Shown piece by piece: positions 24,628 through 33,898 of a stretch of DNA of 64,000 bases. A model generated the notes under the pieces. The model was not told where the DNA came from. It made no database searches and saw only the letters and a program-made list of their open reading frames with translations. How positions within the stretch are numbered: the stretch's first letter is position 1; each line of letters opens with the position of its first letter. This stretch comes from Flavobacterium commune (GTDB lineage Bacteria > Bacteroidota > Bacteroidia > Flavobacteriales > Flavobacteriaceae), in the NCBI RefSeq assembly GCF_001857965.1, contig NZ_CP017774.1, positions 248,001-312,000 of the forward strand. The letters are read 5' to 3'. The position numbers and the translations under genes are program-made.

Positions 24628-25650
24628 ATGAAAAAAGAAGACAAATCAGTCATCATTTGGTTACTATCAGGATGTTTCCTTTTATTTTTAATGGTTACCG
24701 TGGGCGGAATCACAAGATTAACCAATTCCGGTTTATCCATGACCGATTGGCATTTAATAACAGACACCTTTCCGCCATTGACCGAAGCAAAATGGAATAC
24801 GGCTTTTGAAGAATACAAGAAATTCCCCGAATACAAAAAAATCAACATTCATAATGATTTTCAACTGGATGATTATAAGTTTATCTATTTTTGGGAGTGG
24901 TTCCATCGTTTTATTGGACGAATCATCGGAATGGTTTTTATTATTCCATTTGTATATTTCCTAATCAAAAAAAGACTTTCAGGCGAAACCATCAAAAAAT
25001 GTATTATCCTTTTAGCCATGGGAGGTTTTCAGGGTTTTTTAGGTTGGTTTATGGTTCGAAGCGGATTAATTGACAATCCGGATGTAAGTCATTTTAGACT
25101 TTCACTTCACTTAACTTTTGCCTTCATTACCTTTGCATACACACTTTGGGTTGCTTTGGATTTATTATATCCAAGCAAGACAGAAGTTATAATTCCACTT
25201 AGAAAACTGGCACGTATTACACTTGTTTTTTTATTGATACAAATCATCTACGGTGGCTTTGTTGCTGGTTTAAATGCTGGTTTGATTCACAATCACTGGC
25301 CTTTAATGAGTGACGGACAATTGATTCATGATAGTGTTTTTATCGAACAGGAAACAGTTTTTCTCAATCTTGTTGAAGGAAAAAGCGGTGTTCAGTTTGT
25401 ACACCGAACCATGGCTTATGTAGTGGTGGGGCTTATTCTGGCTTTGTATTTTAAAAGCAAAAAATACAGTCTTTCGGCAATTCAGCAAAAAGGAATCAAC
25501 AGCTTAGTAATTATTGTATTCATACAATTTGGTTTAGGTGTTTTCACTTTACTGTTCAGCGTGCCTTTATGGTTAGGATTAGCACATCAAATCACAGCTT
25601 TCTTTTTACTTACAGCAATGACTTTCAGCTTACATCGATTGTCTAAGTAG
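24628..25650 (+). CDS. ctaA: Heme A synthase (CtaA/COX15)
   Basis: This enzyme oxidises the C8 methyl of heme O to the formyl of heme A for aa3-type cytochrome oxidase. The 340-residue protein has eight predicted membrane helices and the paired histidine segments of the COX15 form: EWFHRFIGRIIG, FRLSLHLTFAF, FVHRTMAYVVV and LAHQITAFFLL. The N-terminal part has VTVGGITRLTNSGLSMTDW, characteristic of the family. It follows the CCA-enzyme gene by 21 bp in the same direction. Confidence 0.96.
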   Translation: MKKEDKSVIIWLLSGCFLLFLMVTVGGITRLTNSGLSMTDWHLITDTFPPLTEAKWNTAFEEYKKFPEYKKINIHNDFQLDDYKFIYFWEWFHRFIGRIIGMVFIIPFVYFLIKKRLSGETIKKCIILLAMGGFQGFLGWFMVRSGLIDNPDVSHFRLSLHLTFAFITFAYTLWVALDLLYPSKTEVIIPLRKLARITLVFLLIQIIYGGFVAGLNAGLIHNHWPLMSDGQLIHDSVFIEQETVFLNLVEGKSGVQFVHRTMAYVVVGLILALYFKSKKYSLSAIQQKGINSLVIIVFIQFGLGVFTLLFSVPLWLGLAHQITAFFLLTAMTFSLHRLSK

Positions 25651-25710
25651 TATTTTTTAGCTATATTTACTATAGACTATATTGTCGCATTTCCTTATTC
25701 ATTTCTATAA

Positions 25711-26490
25711 ATGTCTAAACTTGCTGTACAAAACCAATTTCTTGATTTTTCTGATTATGGAAGATCGGCAGGGAAATGGATTGCCAATACGCTAAAAAAC
25801 ACCTCATTTACACCTATTCATGTTACACTGCTTTTTGGAGTATCAGGGATTATAGCCATATACTGTATCTTGAAAGATCATTATTATTTGGCTTGCTTTT
25901 TTATTATCCTAAAATCGGTAATCGATGCTGCTGACGGAGAATTGGCCAGAATAAAAAAAACACCTTCCTATACCGGAAGATACTTGGACAGCTTGTTTGA
26001 CATTGTGCTTAACTTTTTATTTCTGGCAGCAATTTGCAATGTTTCCGACAGTTCTTTTCAAACCACTTTAATTGCTTTTTTTTGCATCCAGTTACAAGGC
26101 ACTTTATACAATTACTATTATGTGATTTTAAGAAATAAATCCGTTGGCGGAGACAAAACCAGTAAAATTTTCGAAAACAAAACCCCTAAAGCATTCAAGG
26201 GAGAAAGTCAAAAATGGGTTAGTTTTTTATTCCAAATTTACATTGTTGCCTACGGTGGTTTTGACAAAATAATCTACAAACTGGATCATGGTGCTTCTAA
26301 ATTAAAAAGCTTTCCTAACTGGTTTATGAGCCTGGTTTCACTCTATGGATTAGGATTTCAATTACTCCTAATCGCCGTTATGCTCGCCCTGAACTGGATT
26401 GAATTCATCATTCCGTTTTTTATTATTTATTCCTTATTAATCCCTGTTTTGATTGTAATTAGAAAAACATATATAAAAGAAAAAGAGTAA
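25711..26490 (+). CDS. CDP-alcohol phosphatidyltransferase family protein
   Basis: These integral membrane enzymes transfer a phosphatidyl group from a CDP-linked donor to an alcohol. The 259-residue protein has the full signature D-G-x2-A-R-x8-G-x3-D-x3-D, here from ADGELARIKK through YTGRYLDSLFD. Six membrane segments are apparent. The family includes phosphatidylserine, phosphatidylinositol and phosphatidylglycerophosphate synthases as well as choline/ethanolamine transferases. The present sequence does not tell me which. It is followed by a bidirectional terminator. Confidence 0.9.
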   Translation: MSKLAVQNQFLDFSDYGRSAGKWIANTLKNTSFTPIHVTLLFGVSGIIAIYCILKDHYYLACFFIILKSVIDAADGELARIKKTPSYTGRYLDSLFDIVLNFLFLAAICNVSDSSFQTTLIAFFCIQLQGTLYNYYYVILRNKSVGGDKTSKIFENKTPKAFKGESQKWVSFLFQIYIVAYGGFDKIIYKLDHGASKLKSFPNWFMSLVSLYGLGFQLLLIAVMLALNWIEFIIPFFIIYSLLIPVLIVIRKTYIKEKE

Positions 26491-26514
26491 AAACCTGATG
26501 GCCTTTACTCTTTT
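26481..26514. terminator. Bidirectional terminator
   Basis: An 11-bp perfect stem (26481-26491 with 26504-26514) with a 12-nt loop and A/T-rich flanks sits between two convergent genes. It includes the stop codon of the phosphatidyltransferase gene. Confidence 0.78.
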
Positions 26515-26537
26515 AAAACAAGATAGATATATACTAA

Positions 26538-27143
26538 TTATTTTTTTGCCTTAATAGAACAGCCAATTGCTTTTGTTGTTTCCGGCGAAGGTGTTTTTCC
26601 ACTTTCTAAAGCTGCAATAGCATTTTCAAGGTATTTTTCTTTTACATCTTTTGCACTATCCACATTATCATCTATTGCACCAATGTATTTTACCACACGG
26701 TTTTTATCTAACAAAAACACATGTGGTGTCTTAGTAGCTCCATATTGCGGATAAATCTTTTGTCCTTCATCAAGCAAATAAGGAAAAGCAAATCCTTTTT
26801 CTTTCGCTCTTACTTTCATCAATTCATAGCTATCTTCAGGCTGTACTTCAGGATCATTTGGATTTATTGCTAATAAAATATAACCTTTAGATTTGTATTT
26901 TTTAGCCAAATCATTGATTCTATCTTCATACTTTACAGCAAAAGGGCAATGATTACAAGTAAAAACTACTATAAAGCCCTTTGCACTCTTGTAATCGGAC
27001 ATAGCATACATTTTGCCGTCAACCGATTTTAATTTAAAATCAGTAGCCGTATCACCTATTTTGTAAGGTATTGGTACAATAGAAGTAAAGGCAGTCGTAA
27101 TAATGACAGCGGTAAACAATAAGAGAGCTGCTATTTTTTTCAT
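26538..27143 (-). CDS. Exported thioredoxin-fold (redoxin/AhpC-like) protein
   Basis: This 201-residue protein has an N-terminal signal peptide (MKKIAALLLFTAVIITTAF), so it acts in the periplasm. The redoxin domain runs from about 27. Its active site is TCNHCPF (C63, C66), a CxxC in the position of a thioredoxin redox pair, and GATKTPHVFLLDKN has the cis-Pro loop. This is the form annotated as thioredoxin-family/redoxin domain proteins in Bacteroidota. A C-terminal GCSIKAKK adds another cysteine. It follows the TlpA-like gene by 11 bp and is probably co-transcribed with it. Confidence 0.9.
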   Translation of the reverse strand: MKKIAALLLFTAVIITTAFTSIVPIPYKIGDTATDFKLKSVDGKMYAMSDYKSAKGFIVVFTCNHCPFAVKYEDRINDLAKKYKSKGYILLAINPNDPEVQPEDSYELMKVRAKEKGFAFPYLLDEGQKIYPQYGATKTPHVFLLDKNRVVKYIGAIDDNVDSAKDVKEKYLENAIAALESGKTPSPETTKAIGCSIKAKK

Positions 27144-27154
27144 AGTTAAATTTG

Positions 27155-27631
27155 TTAATTGATAGTTGAATTTACATACTGATTTAATTCATCGTAGCTG
27201 GCAAACATCTTTTCTACAAATACTTTTTTACCATTTTTTATTATTAAAGTTGCCGGAATTGAGCCTGACCAATCTTTATCTACAGCAGGAAGCCAGGTGT
27301 TATAATCCTTATCTGTTAGCAAAACTACTTCTGATTTTATGTCCTTCTTTTTCAAAAAAGGCAGCAATTTAGCTTCGTATTGATTCTGAAAATCCAAACT
27401 TACAAGGACTACTTTAACCTTTTTATTTTCGGAATTTAGCTGTTCAAAATGAGGTAATTCTTTCACACAAGGAGCGCACCAGGTAGCCCAAAAATTCACT
27501 ACATAAGTGGTATTAACATCACTCAAAACTGCTTTTTCTAAAGCAGTATAATTATCGTAAACCACTACTTTTTGAGCCTGAATTTGTAAAGAGAAAAGAA
27601 CTGTAAAAGCGAACAACGCAAAATATTTCAT
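27155..27631 (-). CDS. TlpA-like periplasmic thioredoxin
   Basis: This 158-residue exported protein has a signal peptide (MKYFALFAFTVLFSLQIQAQ), then a thioredoxin domain with VNFWATWCAPCVKELPHF (C52, C55), the classic WCxPC site of TlpA/ResA proteins. IPATLIIKNGK holds the cis-proline. It probably reduces periplasmic disulfides or passes electrons to partner proteins such as the redoxin encoded 11 bp downstream. It is the first gene of this leftward pair. Its promoter would lie in the G-poor region to its right; I found no convincing consensus element there. Confidence 0.93.
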   Translation of the reverse strand: MKYFALFAFTVLFSLQIQAQKVVVYDNYTALEKAVLSDVNTTYVVNFWATWCAPCVKELPHFEQLNSENKKVKVVLVSLDFQNQYEAKLLPFLKKKDIKSEVVLLTDKDYNTWLPAVDKDWSGSIPATLIIKNGKKVFVEKMFASYDELNQYVNSTIN

Positions 27632-28929
27632 ATGTGTTTTTTATTTTTTTTCAATCAGACGAATTTACAATCTTTAAGTTGTTTTCTACACTGCATTAAC
27701 AAAAAATTATTACAGTCATTATATCAAAAACTACTCCAAAAAACACTCCAAAAATCACCTAAACAATACATTAAAAAATTCAAAAATCACCTAAAAAAAG
27801 CAACTCTTTTTCAGTCTAAAAAGCACTCTTTTTTTCTTCAAAAAACCCTCAAATATCTCAGTCACTTTCATACAAAAAACGATAACAAATTCGCTTAAAA
27901 AACCATCCAAAAACAGCTCTAAAAAACAATCAAAAAAGAGCATAAAAAAACACTCTTTCACACAACATAAATTGCTTTCTTTTTTCTCAACAAAACCTCA
28001 ATACTAAATAATCAAATTTCAAAATAACCATTAAAAAGATGAATCCAAAAACAACAGGACAATTTGCTTTTCGAAAAACTAAATCAAAACCAAAACATTT
28101 TACCATCTAAAAATCGTATTCAAAAAACACTCCTTACACCAGATAAAAAGTCCAGATAAAAGTTCAAAAATCAGATACAAAAAAGCCTTTTAAAAACACG
28201 CATAAATCAAAAATTAAAATTACTTTTACAAAAGTTAATTCAAAAAACAAGAATTAGAAATCCTTTTCTAAAAAAGAATATTTTTATTCAAAACACTCTC
28301 ACAAAAAACTGTAAATCCTCAAAAAAACAGTCAAAAACCAACCATAGAAATAATCTATAACAAATAATTAAAAAATTAAATTCCAGTGTTTTAAAATATA
28401 TTACATAAACTATTAGATTAAGTATTCGATTTTCAAGGATTAAACTCTAATCCAGCAACATTTAAATTTGAATTTATAAAAAAAAATAGAAATAAAAATA
28501 AAATTAAATACATTTACATAAAGTATAACTTTAAATAAAAAATCTTCTGAAAACCAACATTATTTCTTCAAAAAAACAAGGATTAAACACCTGTACCCCT
28601 TCCCGATTTCAACAAAATAAACCATCAAAAACAACACAACAAAACACCTCTTCAAACTCAGCTGATTCTATTTCAATCCAAAATAGTTCTATCGAAAAAC
28701 CAACAAGCTTTACATTTTTAAATTATATTTACACAAATCAAAACCCAAAAAATCCGAATCAGTTTTCCTTGAATTAGCCAATAAAAAAACAATAAAAAGA
28801 GAGCTATTTTTTAGCTCGGTTTTGACTATAAAAAAACTCAAAAAAACAAGCTGTTTTTCACACAAAAAACAGCCTCAAAAAACCATTAAAAAAGACAACA
28901 AAAAACACCCCAATAAAACACTCGAAAAA
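27632..28929. other. G-poor, C/A-rich gene desert
   Basis: About 1.3 kb between divergent genes has no supportable gene. On the plus strand G is very scarce: my hand count for 27721-28740 is about 52 of 1020 (near 5%), while C is roughly 15-20%. Short A-rich motifs such as CAAAAAACACTC recur. An 88-codon reading frame at 27632-27898 exists but is low-complexity and I do not call it. A weak hairpin (GAGCTA/TAGCTC at 28801-28817) with a trailing T-run lies near the right end. Confidence 0.7.
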
Positions 28930-29490
28930 ATGAAAACCGAAAAAGAAAAAATGATCGATGGCGAGTACTATTTAGCAGGAGATTCCACTCTGATAAAAGA
29001 CCGAAGAAAAGCTAAAAATTTATTGCATCGCCTAAACGTAACCGAATACCGATTGACCAAAAAAGCAAAAGAGATTTTAAAAGAATTAATTCCGAATGCA
29101 GGTCCTAATTTATACATCGAACCTCCTTTTCATTGTGATTACGGTTACAATATTTCTTGTGGAGAAAACGTCTATTTCAACGTCAATTGTGTTGTTTTAG
29201 ATTGCGCAAAAGTTACCATTGGCTCCAATGTGTTTTTTGCTCCCGGCGTACAACTTTATACCGCCACTCACCCACTCGATGCCGAACTCAGAAAAACACT
29301 TGAAAATGCCTTGCCGATAACTATTGGTGATGATTGTTGGATAGGTGGTAATTCAGTAATCTGTCCGGGAATAACTATTGGCAAAGGATGCGTAATTGGA
29401 GCCGGTTCGGTTGTTACAAAAAATATTCCCGACAACTCACTTGCTGTTGGTAATCCCGCCAAAGTAATTCGAAAACTAAATCAAGAATAA
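28930..29490 (+). CDS. Hexapeptide acetyltransferase (maltose O-acetyltransferase type)
   Basis: This 186-residue protein belongs to the LacA/Maa/NodL family of acetyl-CoA-dependent sugar acetyltransferases. I start at ATG 28930 (MKTEKEKMIDGEYYLAGDS), the standard start for this family. Upstream in-frame sequence back to 28822 is Lys/Thr-rich and looks non-coding. A left-handed beta-helix follows with hexapeptide turns: PPFHCDYGYNISCGENVYFN, then GSNVFFAPGVQLYTATHP (catalytic His in ATHP) and GDDCWIGGNSVICPGITIG. The biological acceptor is not known. The gene precedes the VOC gene by 17 bp. Confidence 0.92.
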   Translation: MKTEKEKMIDGEYYLAGDSTLIKDRRKAKNLLHRLNVTEYRLTKKAKEILKELIPNAGPNLYIEPPFHCDYGYNISCGENVYFNVNCVVLDCAKVTIGSNVFFAPGVQLYTATHPLDAELRKTLENALPITIGDDCWIGGNSVICPGITIGKGCVIGAGSVVTKNIPDNSLAVGNPAKVIRKLNQE

Positions 29491-29507
29491 TCTAGCCATT
29501 CCAAAAA

Positions 29508-29897
29508 ATGATTCTCCTAAAACACATTCATCATATCGCCATTATTTGTTCTGATTACGAAAAATCAAAACAGTTTTACACTGAAATTCTGGGATTACAA
29601 ATTGTTCGTGAAGTATATCGTGAAGAACGAAAATCATACAAACTCGATTTAGCACTGAATGGTAATTATTGCATTGAATTATTCTCTTTTCCAAATCCTC
29701 CTGCGAGACCTTCAACTCCAGAAGCTCAGGGATTACGCCATTTAGCCTTTGCTGTTGAAAACTTGGATCAAACAGTCGCTTTCCTAGAATCCGAAAACAT
29801 TTATGTAGAACCCATTCGCATAGATGAATTCACTCAAAAGCGATTTACCTTCATAGCCGATCCTGACCGCTTACCAATTGAATTCTATGAAGTTTAA
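29508..29897 (+). CDS. VOC (glyoxalase/dioxygenase superfamily) protein
   Basis: This 129-residue single-domain protein shows the paired beta-alpha-beta-beta-beta units of the vicinal oxygen chelate fold. Candidate metal ligands are H8 or H9 (IHHIAI), E54 (NYCIELFSF), H78 (GLRHLAFAV) and E127 near the C-terminus (LPIEFYE). It is closest to the YaeR-like class of VOC proteins, whose substrate is unknown. It lies 17 bp downstream of the acetyltransferase gene and is probably co-transcribed. Confidence 0.9.
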   Translation: MILLKHIHHIAIICSDYEKSKQFYTEILGLQIVREVYREERKSYKLDLALNGNYCIELFSFPNPPARPSTPEAQGLRHLAFAVENLDQTVAFLESENIYVEPIRIDEFTQKRFTFIADPDRLPIEFYEV

Positions 29898-30010
29898 TTT
29901 TTTTAACTAAATTTTATTATAACAAAACACGGCTTGTTTTTTAAATTTCATTTGTTTTTACCTAAATTTGCAGTCCTTTTTAACAATATGTTATACAAAT
30001 TTAATTTCTG

Positions 30011-31285
30011 ATGAATAAAACGGCGCAAATCAAAAAAAATCATCAATTCATTAAACTTCGAAAATTAATAATCGTTTCTATCCTAATTGGTTTTCTTTCA
30101 GCTTTTTTAGGGATTAGTTTAAAAAAAATAACCGAATACTACGAAGAGATATTTTTTCATCAAGCCAGCACCAACCCTTTTTTCTATATTTTATTTCCGG
30201 TTTTTGGCTTATCAGTTATTTATTTTCTGAGACTTTATATGTTCAAGAAAAAGGAAAACAAAGGCATTAAAGAAGTTTTTGAAAGCACAAATTCAAAAAC
30301 CAAAAACCTACCTTCTTATAAAATTCCATCACATACCATAAACGGATTATTAACCGTTATTTTTGGTGGTTCAACCGGAATCGAAGTTTCTACCGTTGTG
30401 GCAACTGCAACCATAGGATCGGTAGCACAACAAAAAGAAAATGTTTTTCGCCAATACAAAACCGAACTTATTTGCGCCGGAGTTGCAGCCGGAATTACTG
30501 CTTTATTCAGCAGCCCTATCGCCGGAATCTTATTTGCTCTGGAAGTAATTTCGCGAAAAGTAACCCGTGCTTTTGTAATCTCAAATCTAATTGCTGTATC
30601 TATAGCCTTTGGACTGCTAACACTTTTAAAAGAAGAACCTTTATTTACTGTATCAATAAACACCTGGCATTTAAGAGCAATTCCCTACTTTATTTTATTG
30701 GGAATTTTGGCTGGAATCAATTCGGTTTATCTTACCAAATGCGTATTGTTTTTCAAATCGCAATTTGCAAAAATCGAAACGCATTATTACAAAATCATCA
30801 TTGGATCGGTAATTTTAAGCGTTTCGCTTTTTATATTTCCTCAATTGTATGGCGAAGGTTATCATGCCATCAAAACTATTACTACTGCCAATAACGAAAT
30901 TCCCTTAACATTTACTTTGGCTTTAACTTTTATAGGCGTTTTACTTCTAAAACCTATTGTCACTTCAATCACACTGGCTTCCGGTGGCGATGGAGGTGTT
31001 TTTGCTCCCAGCCTTTTTATTGGAGCATTTCTGGGAATATTAGTTGCTTCGGTACTTAATACTTTTTTCGATACACAAATCATCCCTGTAAACTTTATGG
31101 TAATTGGTATGGCGGCTGTATTGAGTGCGAGTATTCACGCTCCTTTTACCGCCATCTTCCTTGTATGTGGACTAACAAATAATTACACCTTATTTTTTCC
31201 AATATTAGCTGCTTGCTTAATTTCTAAATATACCGCAAAAATGATTTACCCTAACACGGTTTACACCTTTGTTCCCAGTATTTAA
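30011..31285 (+). CDS. ClC-family chloride channel/transporter lacking the usual gating glutamate
   Basis: This 424-residue protein has the ClC fold. The region GVAAGITALFSSPIAGILFALEV and GGDGGVFAPSLFIGAFLG (the G-x-F-x-P motif) are conserved. Two other signature segments are not. In place of GSGIP I see NKGIK, and in place of GREGPTV I see GSTGIEV, so T122 stands where the external gating glutamate is in E. coli ClC. This may mean an uncoupled anion channel or a different ion; that is inference from alignment by eye. It precedes the HPP gene by 12 bp. A candidate -7 box TAAATTTG is at 29963-29970. Confidence 0.88.
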   Translation: MNKTAQIKKNHQFIKLRKLIIVSILIGFLSAFLGISLKKITEYYEEIFFHQASTNPFFYILFPVFGLSVIYFLRLYMFKKKENKGIKEVFESTNSKTKNLPSYKIPSHTINGLLTVIFGGSTGIEVSTVVATATIGSVAQQKENVFRQYKTELICAGVAAGITALFSSPIAGILFALEVISRKVTRAFVISNLIAVSIAFGLLTLLKEEPLFTVSINTWHLRAIPYFILLGILAGINSVYLTKCVLFFKSQFAKIETHYYKIIIGSVILSVSLFIFPQLYGEGYHAIKTITTANNEIPLTFTLALTFIGVLLLKPIVTSITLASGGDGGVFAPSLFIGAFLGILVASVLNTFFDTQIIPVNFMVIGMAAVLSASIHAPFTAIFLVCGLTNNYTLFFPILAACLISKYTAKMIYPNTVYTFVPSI

Positions 31286-31297
31286 ATTTTAAAAATC

Positions 31298-31900
31298 ATG
31301 CCAACTTCTAAAATTAAACGCGGTTATCGCAAAACCCGTTACATCCTTTACAAGGAAACATTAATTGATTACAAAGAACATTTTTGGTCATTCATAGGAT
31401 CATTTATCGGAATAGGTCTTATTGCATATTCGCAAAGTCAACAATTTTCACATCAGGATGTGGTGTATCTTATTGGTTCTTTCGGAGCTTCAAGTGTACT
31501 GGTTTATGGAATTATCGAAAGTCCCTTTTCTCAGCCTCGCAATCTTATTGGCGGACATTTAATTTCTGCCTTTATTGGTGTCACTGTTCATTATTTATTC
31601 CCTGAAACCGTTTACATAGCCGCACCTTTAGCTGTTTCCTTATCGATTGTTTTAATGCAAATAACTAAAACCCTACATCCACCCGGAGGAGCAACAGCTC
31701 TGATTGCTATTATTGGTACACAAAAAATCAAAGATTTAGGTTATTGGTATGTACTTTCTCCTGTATTAACCGGGGTACTAATTCTATTTTTTACGGCTTT
31801 AATTTTCAACAATATGACACCAAGCCGTAAGTACCCTACACACAGCACTTATCACAAACGTTACCATAAAATCATCAAACGCCTTAGACGCAACAACTAA
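31298..31900 (+). CDS. HPP-family membrane protein
   Basis: This 200-residue protein has about four membrane helices and the diagnostic HPPGGATALIA motif of the HPP family (around residue 127). Some HPP proteins of cyanobacteria and chloroplasts transport nitrite; the bacterial role is otherwise unclear. It sits 12 bp after the ClC-type gene, so the two are probably one transcript. An anion-handling pair would make sense, but there is no direct proof. The N-terminal ~25 residues are basic (PTSKIKRGYRKTRY). Confidence 0.9.
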   Translation: MPTSKIKRGYRKTRYILYKETLIDYKEHFWSFIGSFIGIGLIAYSQSQQFSHQDVVYLIGSFGASSVLVYGIIESPFSQPRNLIGGHLISAFIGVTVHYLFPETVYIAAPLAVSLSIVLMQITKTLHPPGGATALIAIIGTQKIKDLGYWYVLSPVLTGVLILFFTALIFNNMTPSRKYPTHSTYHKRYHKIIKRLRRNN

Positions 31901-31950
31901 TTATATATCAAATACTTCATTGTTTTTTTAATAAAAATTAACGAATCGCA

Positions 31951-31981
31951 TTGGGATTAAAAAGGATTAAATGTACCTTTG
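31951..31981 (+). promoter_or_regulatory. Bacteroidota-type promoter of the pRiA4b ORF-3-like gene
   Basis: TTG at 31951-31953 and TACCTTTG at 31974-31981 are separated by 20 nt. The -7 element ends 23 bp before the ATG. Confidence 0.65.
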
Positions 31982-32004
31982 GCTTTTTATAAAAAACAAC
32001 GATT

Positions 32005-32544
32005 ATGGTTTATAAATTTAGAGTAATCTTAGACGCAGAAGAAGATATTTTTAGAGATATCGCGATACTTGATGATGATACTTTAGAAGATTTACACAAC
32101 GCTATCTTCAACTCTTTTGGATTTGATGGTATGGAAGTCGCTTCTTTTTACACTTGCGATGAAACCTGGAATCAGGAAGATGAAATTTCACTTTTTGACA
32201 CCGGTGATGTTCCCGGCGAACAACGTATCATGAGTGATTATAAACTTTCAGACATTCTGGACGAGGAAAATACTAAAATTATTTATGTTTATGATTTTAT
32301 CAATATGTGGACTTTCTTAGTAGAATTGGCCGCAATTGAAGAACAAACTGCGGGAGCAATCTATCCAGAAACCTTGTTTTCTCATGGCGAAATGCCTGAT
32401 GAAGCTTTAGAAAAAAACTTTGAAGCAGATAATGCTGATGATTTTTATGACGAATTTGAAGACGGCCTTGACGACGACGACATGGATATGTTTGAAGGAG
32501 ATGACAGTTACGAAGATTACGGCTTTGAAGAAAATTGGAACTAA
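32005..32544 (+). CDS. Plasmid pRiA4b ORF-3-like protein
   Basis: This 179-residue protein resembles the plasmid pRiA4b ORF-3 family (MVYKFRVILDAEEDIFRDIAILDDDTLEDLHNAI is the typical opening, a small beta-alpha domain). After about residue 115 the protein becomes extremely acidic, ending in a string of Asp/Glu (about residues 130-179) that is probably disordered. The family has no established function; it is common as a single chromosomal copy in Flavobacteriia despite the plasmid name. It has its own promoter and terminator. Confidence 0.85.
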   Translation: MVYKFRVILDAEEDIFRDIAILDDDTLEDLHNAIFNSFGFDGMEVASFYTCDETWNQEDEISLFDTGDVPGEQRIMSDYKLSDILDEENTKIIYVYDFINMWTFLVELAAIEEQTAGAIYPETLFSHGEMPDEALEKNFEADNADDFYDEFEDGLDDDDMDMFEGDDSYEDYGFEENWN

Positions 32545-32565
32545 AATATAACCAATAGCATAAAT

Positions 32566-32617
32566 CAAGAGCCAAGATGAAAGACCTCAAAAAAACTGTC
32601 TTTTTTCTTGGCTCTTG
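32566..32617 (+). terminator. Hairpin terminator after the pRiA4b ORF-3-like gene
   Basis: A 12-bp perfect outer stem (32566-32577 with 32606-32617) closes on an inner stem (GAAAGAC region with GTCTTTT). The T-run is inside the right arm rather than after it, so termination strength is uncertain. Confidence 0.6.
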
Positions 32618-32639
32618 CATCTAAAAACAAAACAACTAC

Positions 32640-33698
32640 ATGATCAACCTATTCAACACACACATCGAAACGCTTTCTATTCACAGAGTAGGAAATAAAA
32701 GCCGAAATGAGGCTATCTTTTTATCGGAGCAACCTTTCAACCTACAAGATGAAATTGTGCCTCTTATAAAAGAATTCTTTTTTAAACCTTTTAGAGAAAA
32801 AGAAGAAAACTATTACCAATTTGCCCATGAAGTCGATTTGGATTACAATGACATGTACAAATATGCCTGTGAAATTTTTGACAACCCAAGTACTTTGCAT
32901 GAGACTTCTAAAAAAATCACGCAGCACTTATTTGAACAATCCAATCATCCACACATTAAAAACGGAGAAGTTTATGTTACTTACCTAACAAACATCAACA
33001 TCGATAACAATGTGGTTGACGCTATCGGAATTTTCAAAAGTGAGTTACAAAGCGACTTTTTACAATTTGAAGAAAAAGAATCTAATTTAGAAATGATTCT
33101 ACAACAAGGAATCAATTTAAATAAGCTGGACAAAGGTTGTTTGATCTTTAATCATAAAAAAGAAGAAGGTTTTAAAATCTTAACAGTTGACAGCAACCGC
33201 TATGATGCACGTTATTGGTTAGAACATTTCCTTTCGGTTGATGCTTTTGAAGACGAAAATTTCATCACTAAGAAATATTTGAAATTTTGTCAAAACTTTG
33301 CCAAAGATGTCGTTTTTCCAGCCGAAGACAAAAAAGAAGAAGTAATGTTCATGAACCGTTCGGTAAATTATTTTGCCAAAAACGATCAGTTTGAAGAACA
33401 AAATTTCTTAAACGAAGTTTTAGACAATCCTGATTTGATCCCTGAGTTTAAAAACTACAAAGTTGATAAAGGCGAAAAATACAGCATCGAAGATGTAACC
33501 TCATTCCCAATTGCAAATGCAGCTGTAAGTGATGCCCGAAAATCAATCAAAAACGTTATTAATCTGGATACAAACATTCAGATAAAAATGGATTTCATTA
33601 ATCCTGAAAGTGCAGAGAAATTTGTGGAAAAAGGATGGGACGAAGAAAAACAAATGTATTACTACTTAGTTTATTTTAATAAAGAACAAAAATCTTAA
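32640..33698 (+). CDS. NdpA-type nucleoid-associated protein
   Basis: This 352-residue protein belongs to the 37-kDa nucleoid-associated (NdpA/YejK) family, whose members bind the bacterial nucleoid. N-terminal hallmarks are ETLSIHRVGNKSRNEAIF and, further in, YVTYLTNINIDNNVVDAIGIFKSE (short cited parts: LTNINIDNNVVDAIGIFK). The C-terminal half, with NRSVNYFAKNDQF and VEKGWDEEKQMYYYLVY, is the Bacteroidota type. It has no signal peptide. The gene follows a hairpin and is followed by a strong terminator. Confidence 0.9.
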   Translation: MINLFNTHIETLSIHRVGNKSRNEAIFLSEQPFNLQDEIVPLIKEFFFKPFREKEENYYQFAHEVDLDYNDMYKYACEIFDNPSTLHETSKKITQHLFEQSNHPHIKNGEVYVTYLTNINIDNNVVDAIGIFKSELQSDFLQFEEKESNLEMILQQGINLNKLDKGCLIFNHKKEEGFKILTVDSNRYDARYWLEHFLSVDAFEDENFITKKYLKFCQNFAKDVVFPAEDKKEEVMFMNRSVNYFAKNDQFEEQNFLNEVLDNPDLIPEFKNYKVDKGEKYSIEDVTSFPIANAAVSDARKSIKNVINLDTNIQIKMDFINPESAEKFVEKGWDEEKQMYYYLVYFNKEQKS

Positions 33699-33731
33699 TT
33701 CATTTCAGAATTTGATTTTACAATTCATTCT

Positions 33732-33768
33732 ATCTCCAATTTCTCAGGCAGTTGGAGATTTTTTTTTA
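33732..33768 (+). terminator. Intrinsic terminator of the NdpA-type gene
   Basis: An 8-bp perfect stem (33732-33739 with 33752-33759), a 12-nt loop and a run of eight or more T immediately after it. Confidence 0.85.
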
Positions 33769-33898
33769 AACAAATCAAAAAAAATAAGTTAAAACTTAAA
33801 TAAATTAAACAAAAAGTGCTTTTAATCGATTTTATACGCATTTTTATCTATAATCTTCTACTTTTATATCTCCCAAACTAAATTAACCTGCTTTTATT

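Noticed and set aside
27632..27898. 88-codon reading frame in the G-poor region
   Set aside because: Low-complexity Leu/Lys/Gln sequence produced by composition, with no family, motif or promoter.
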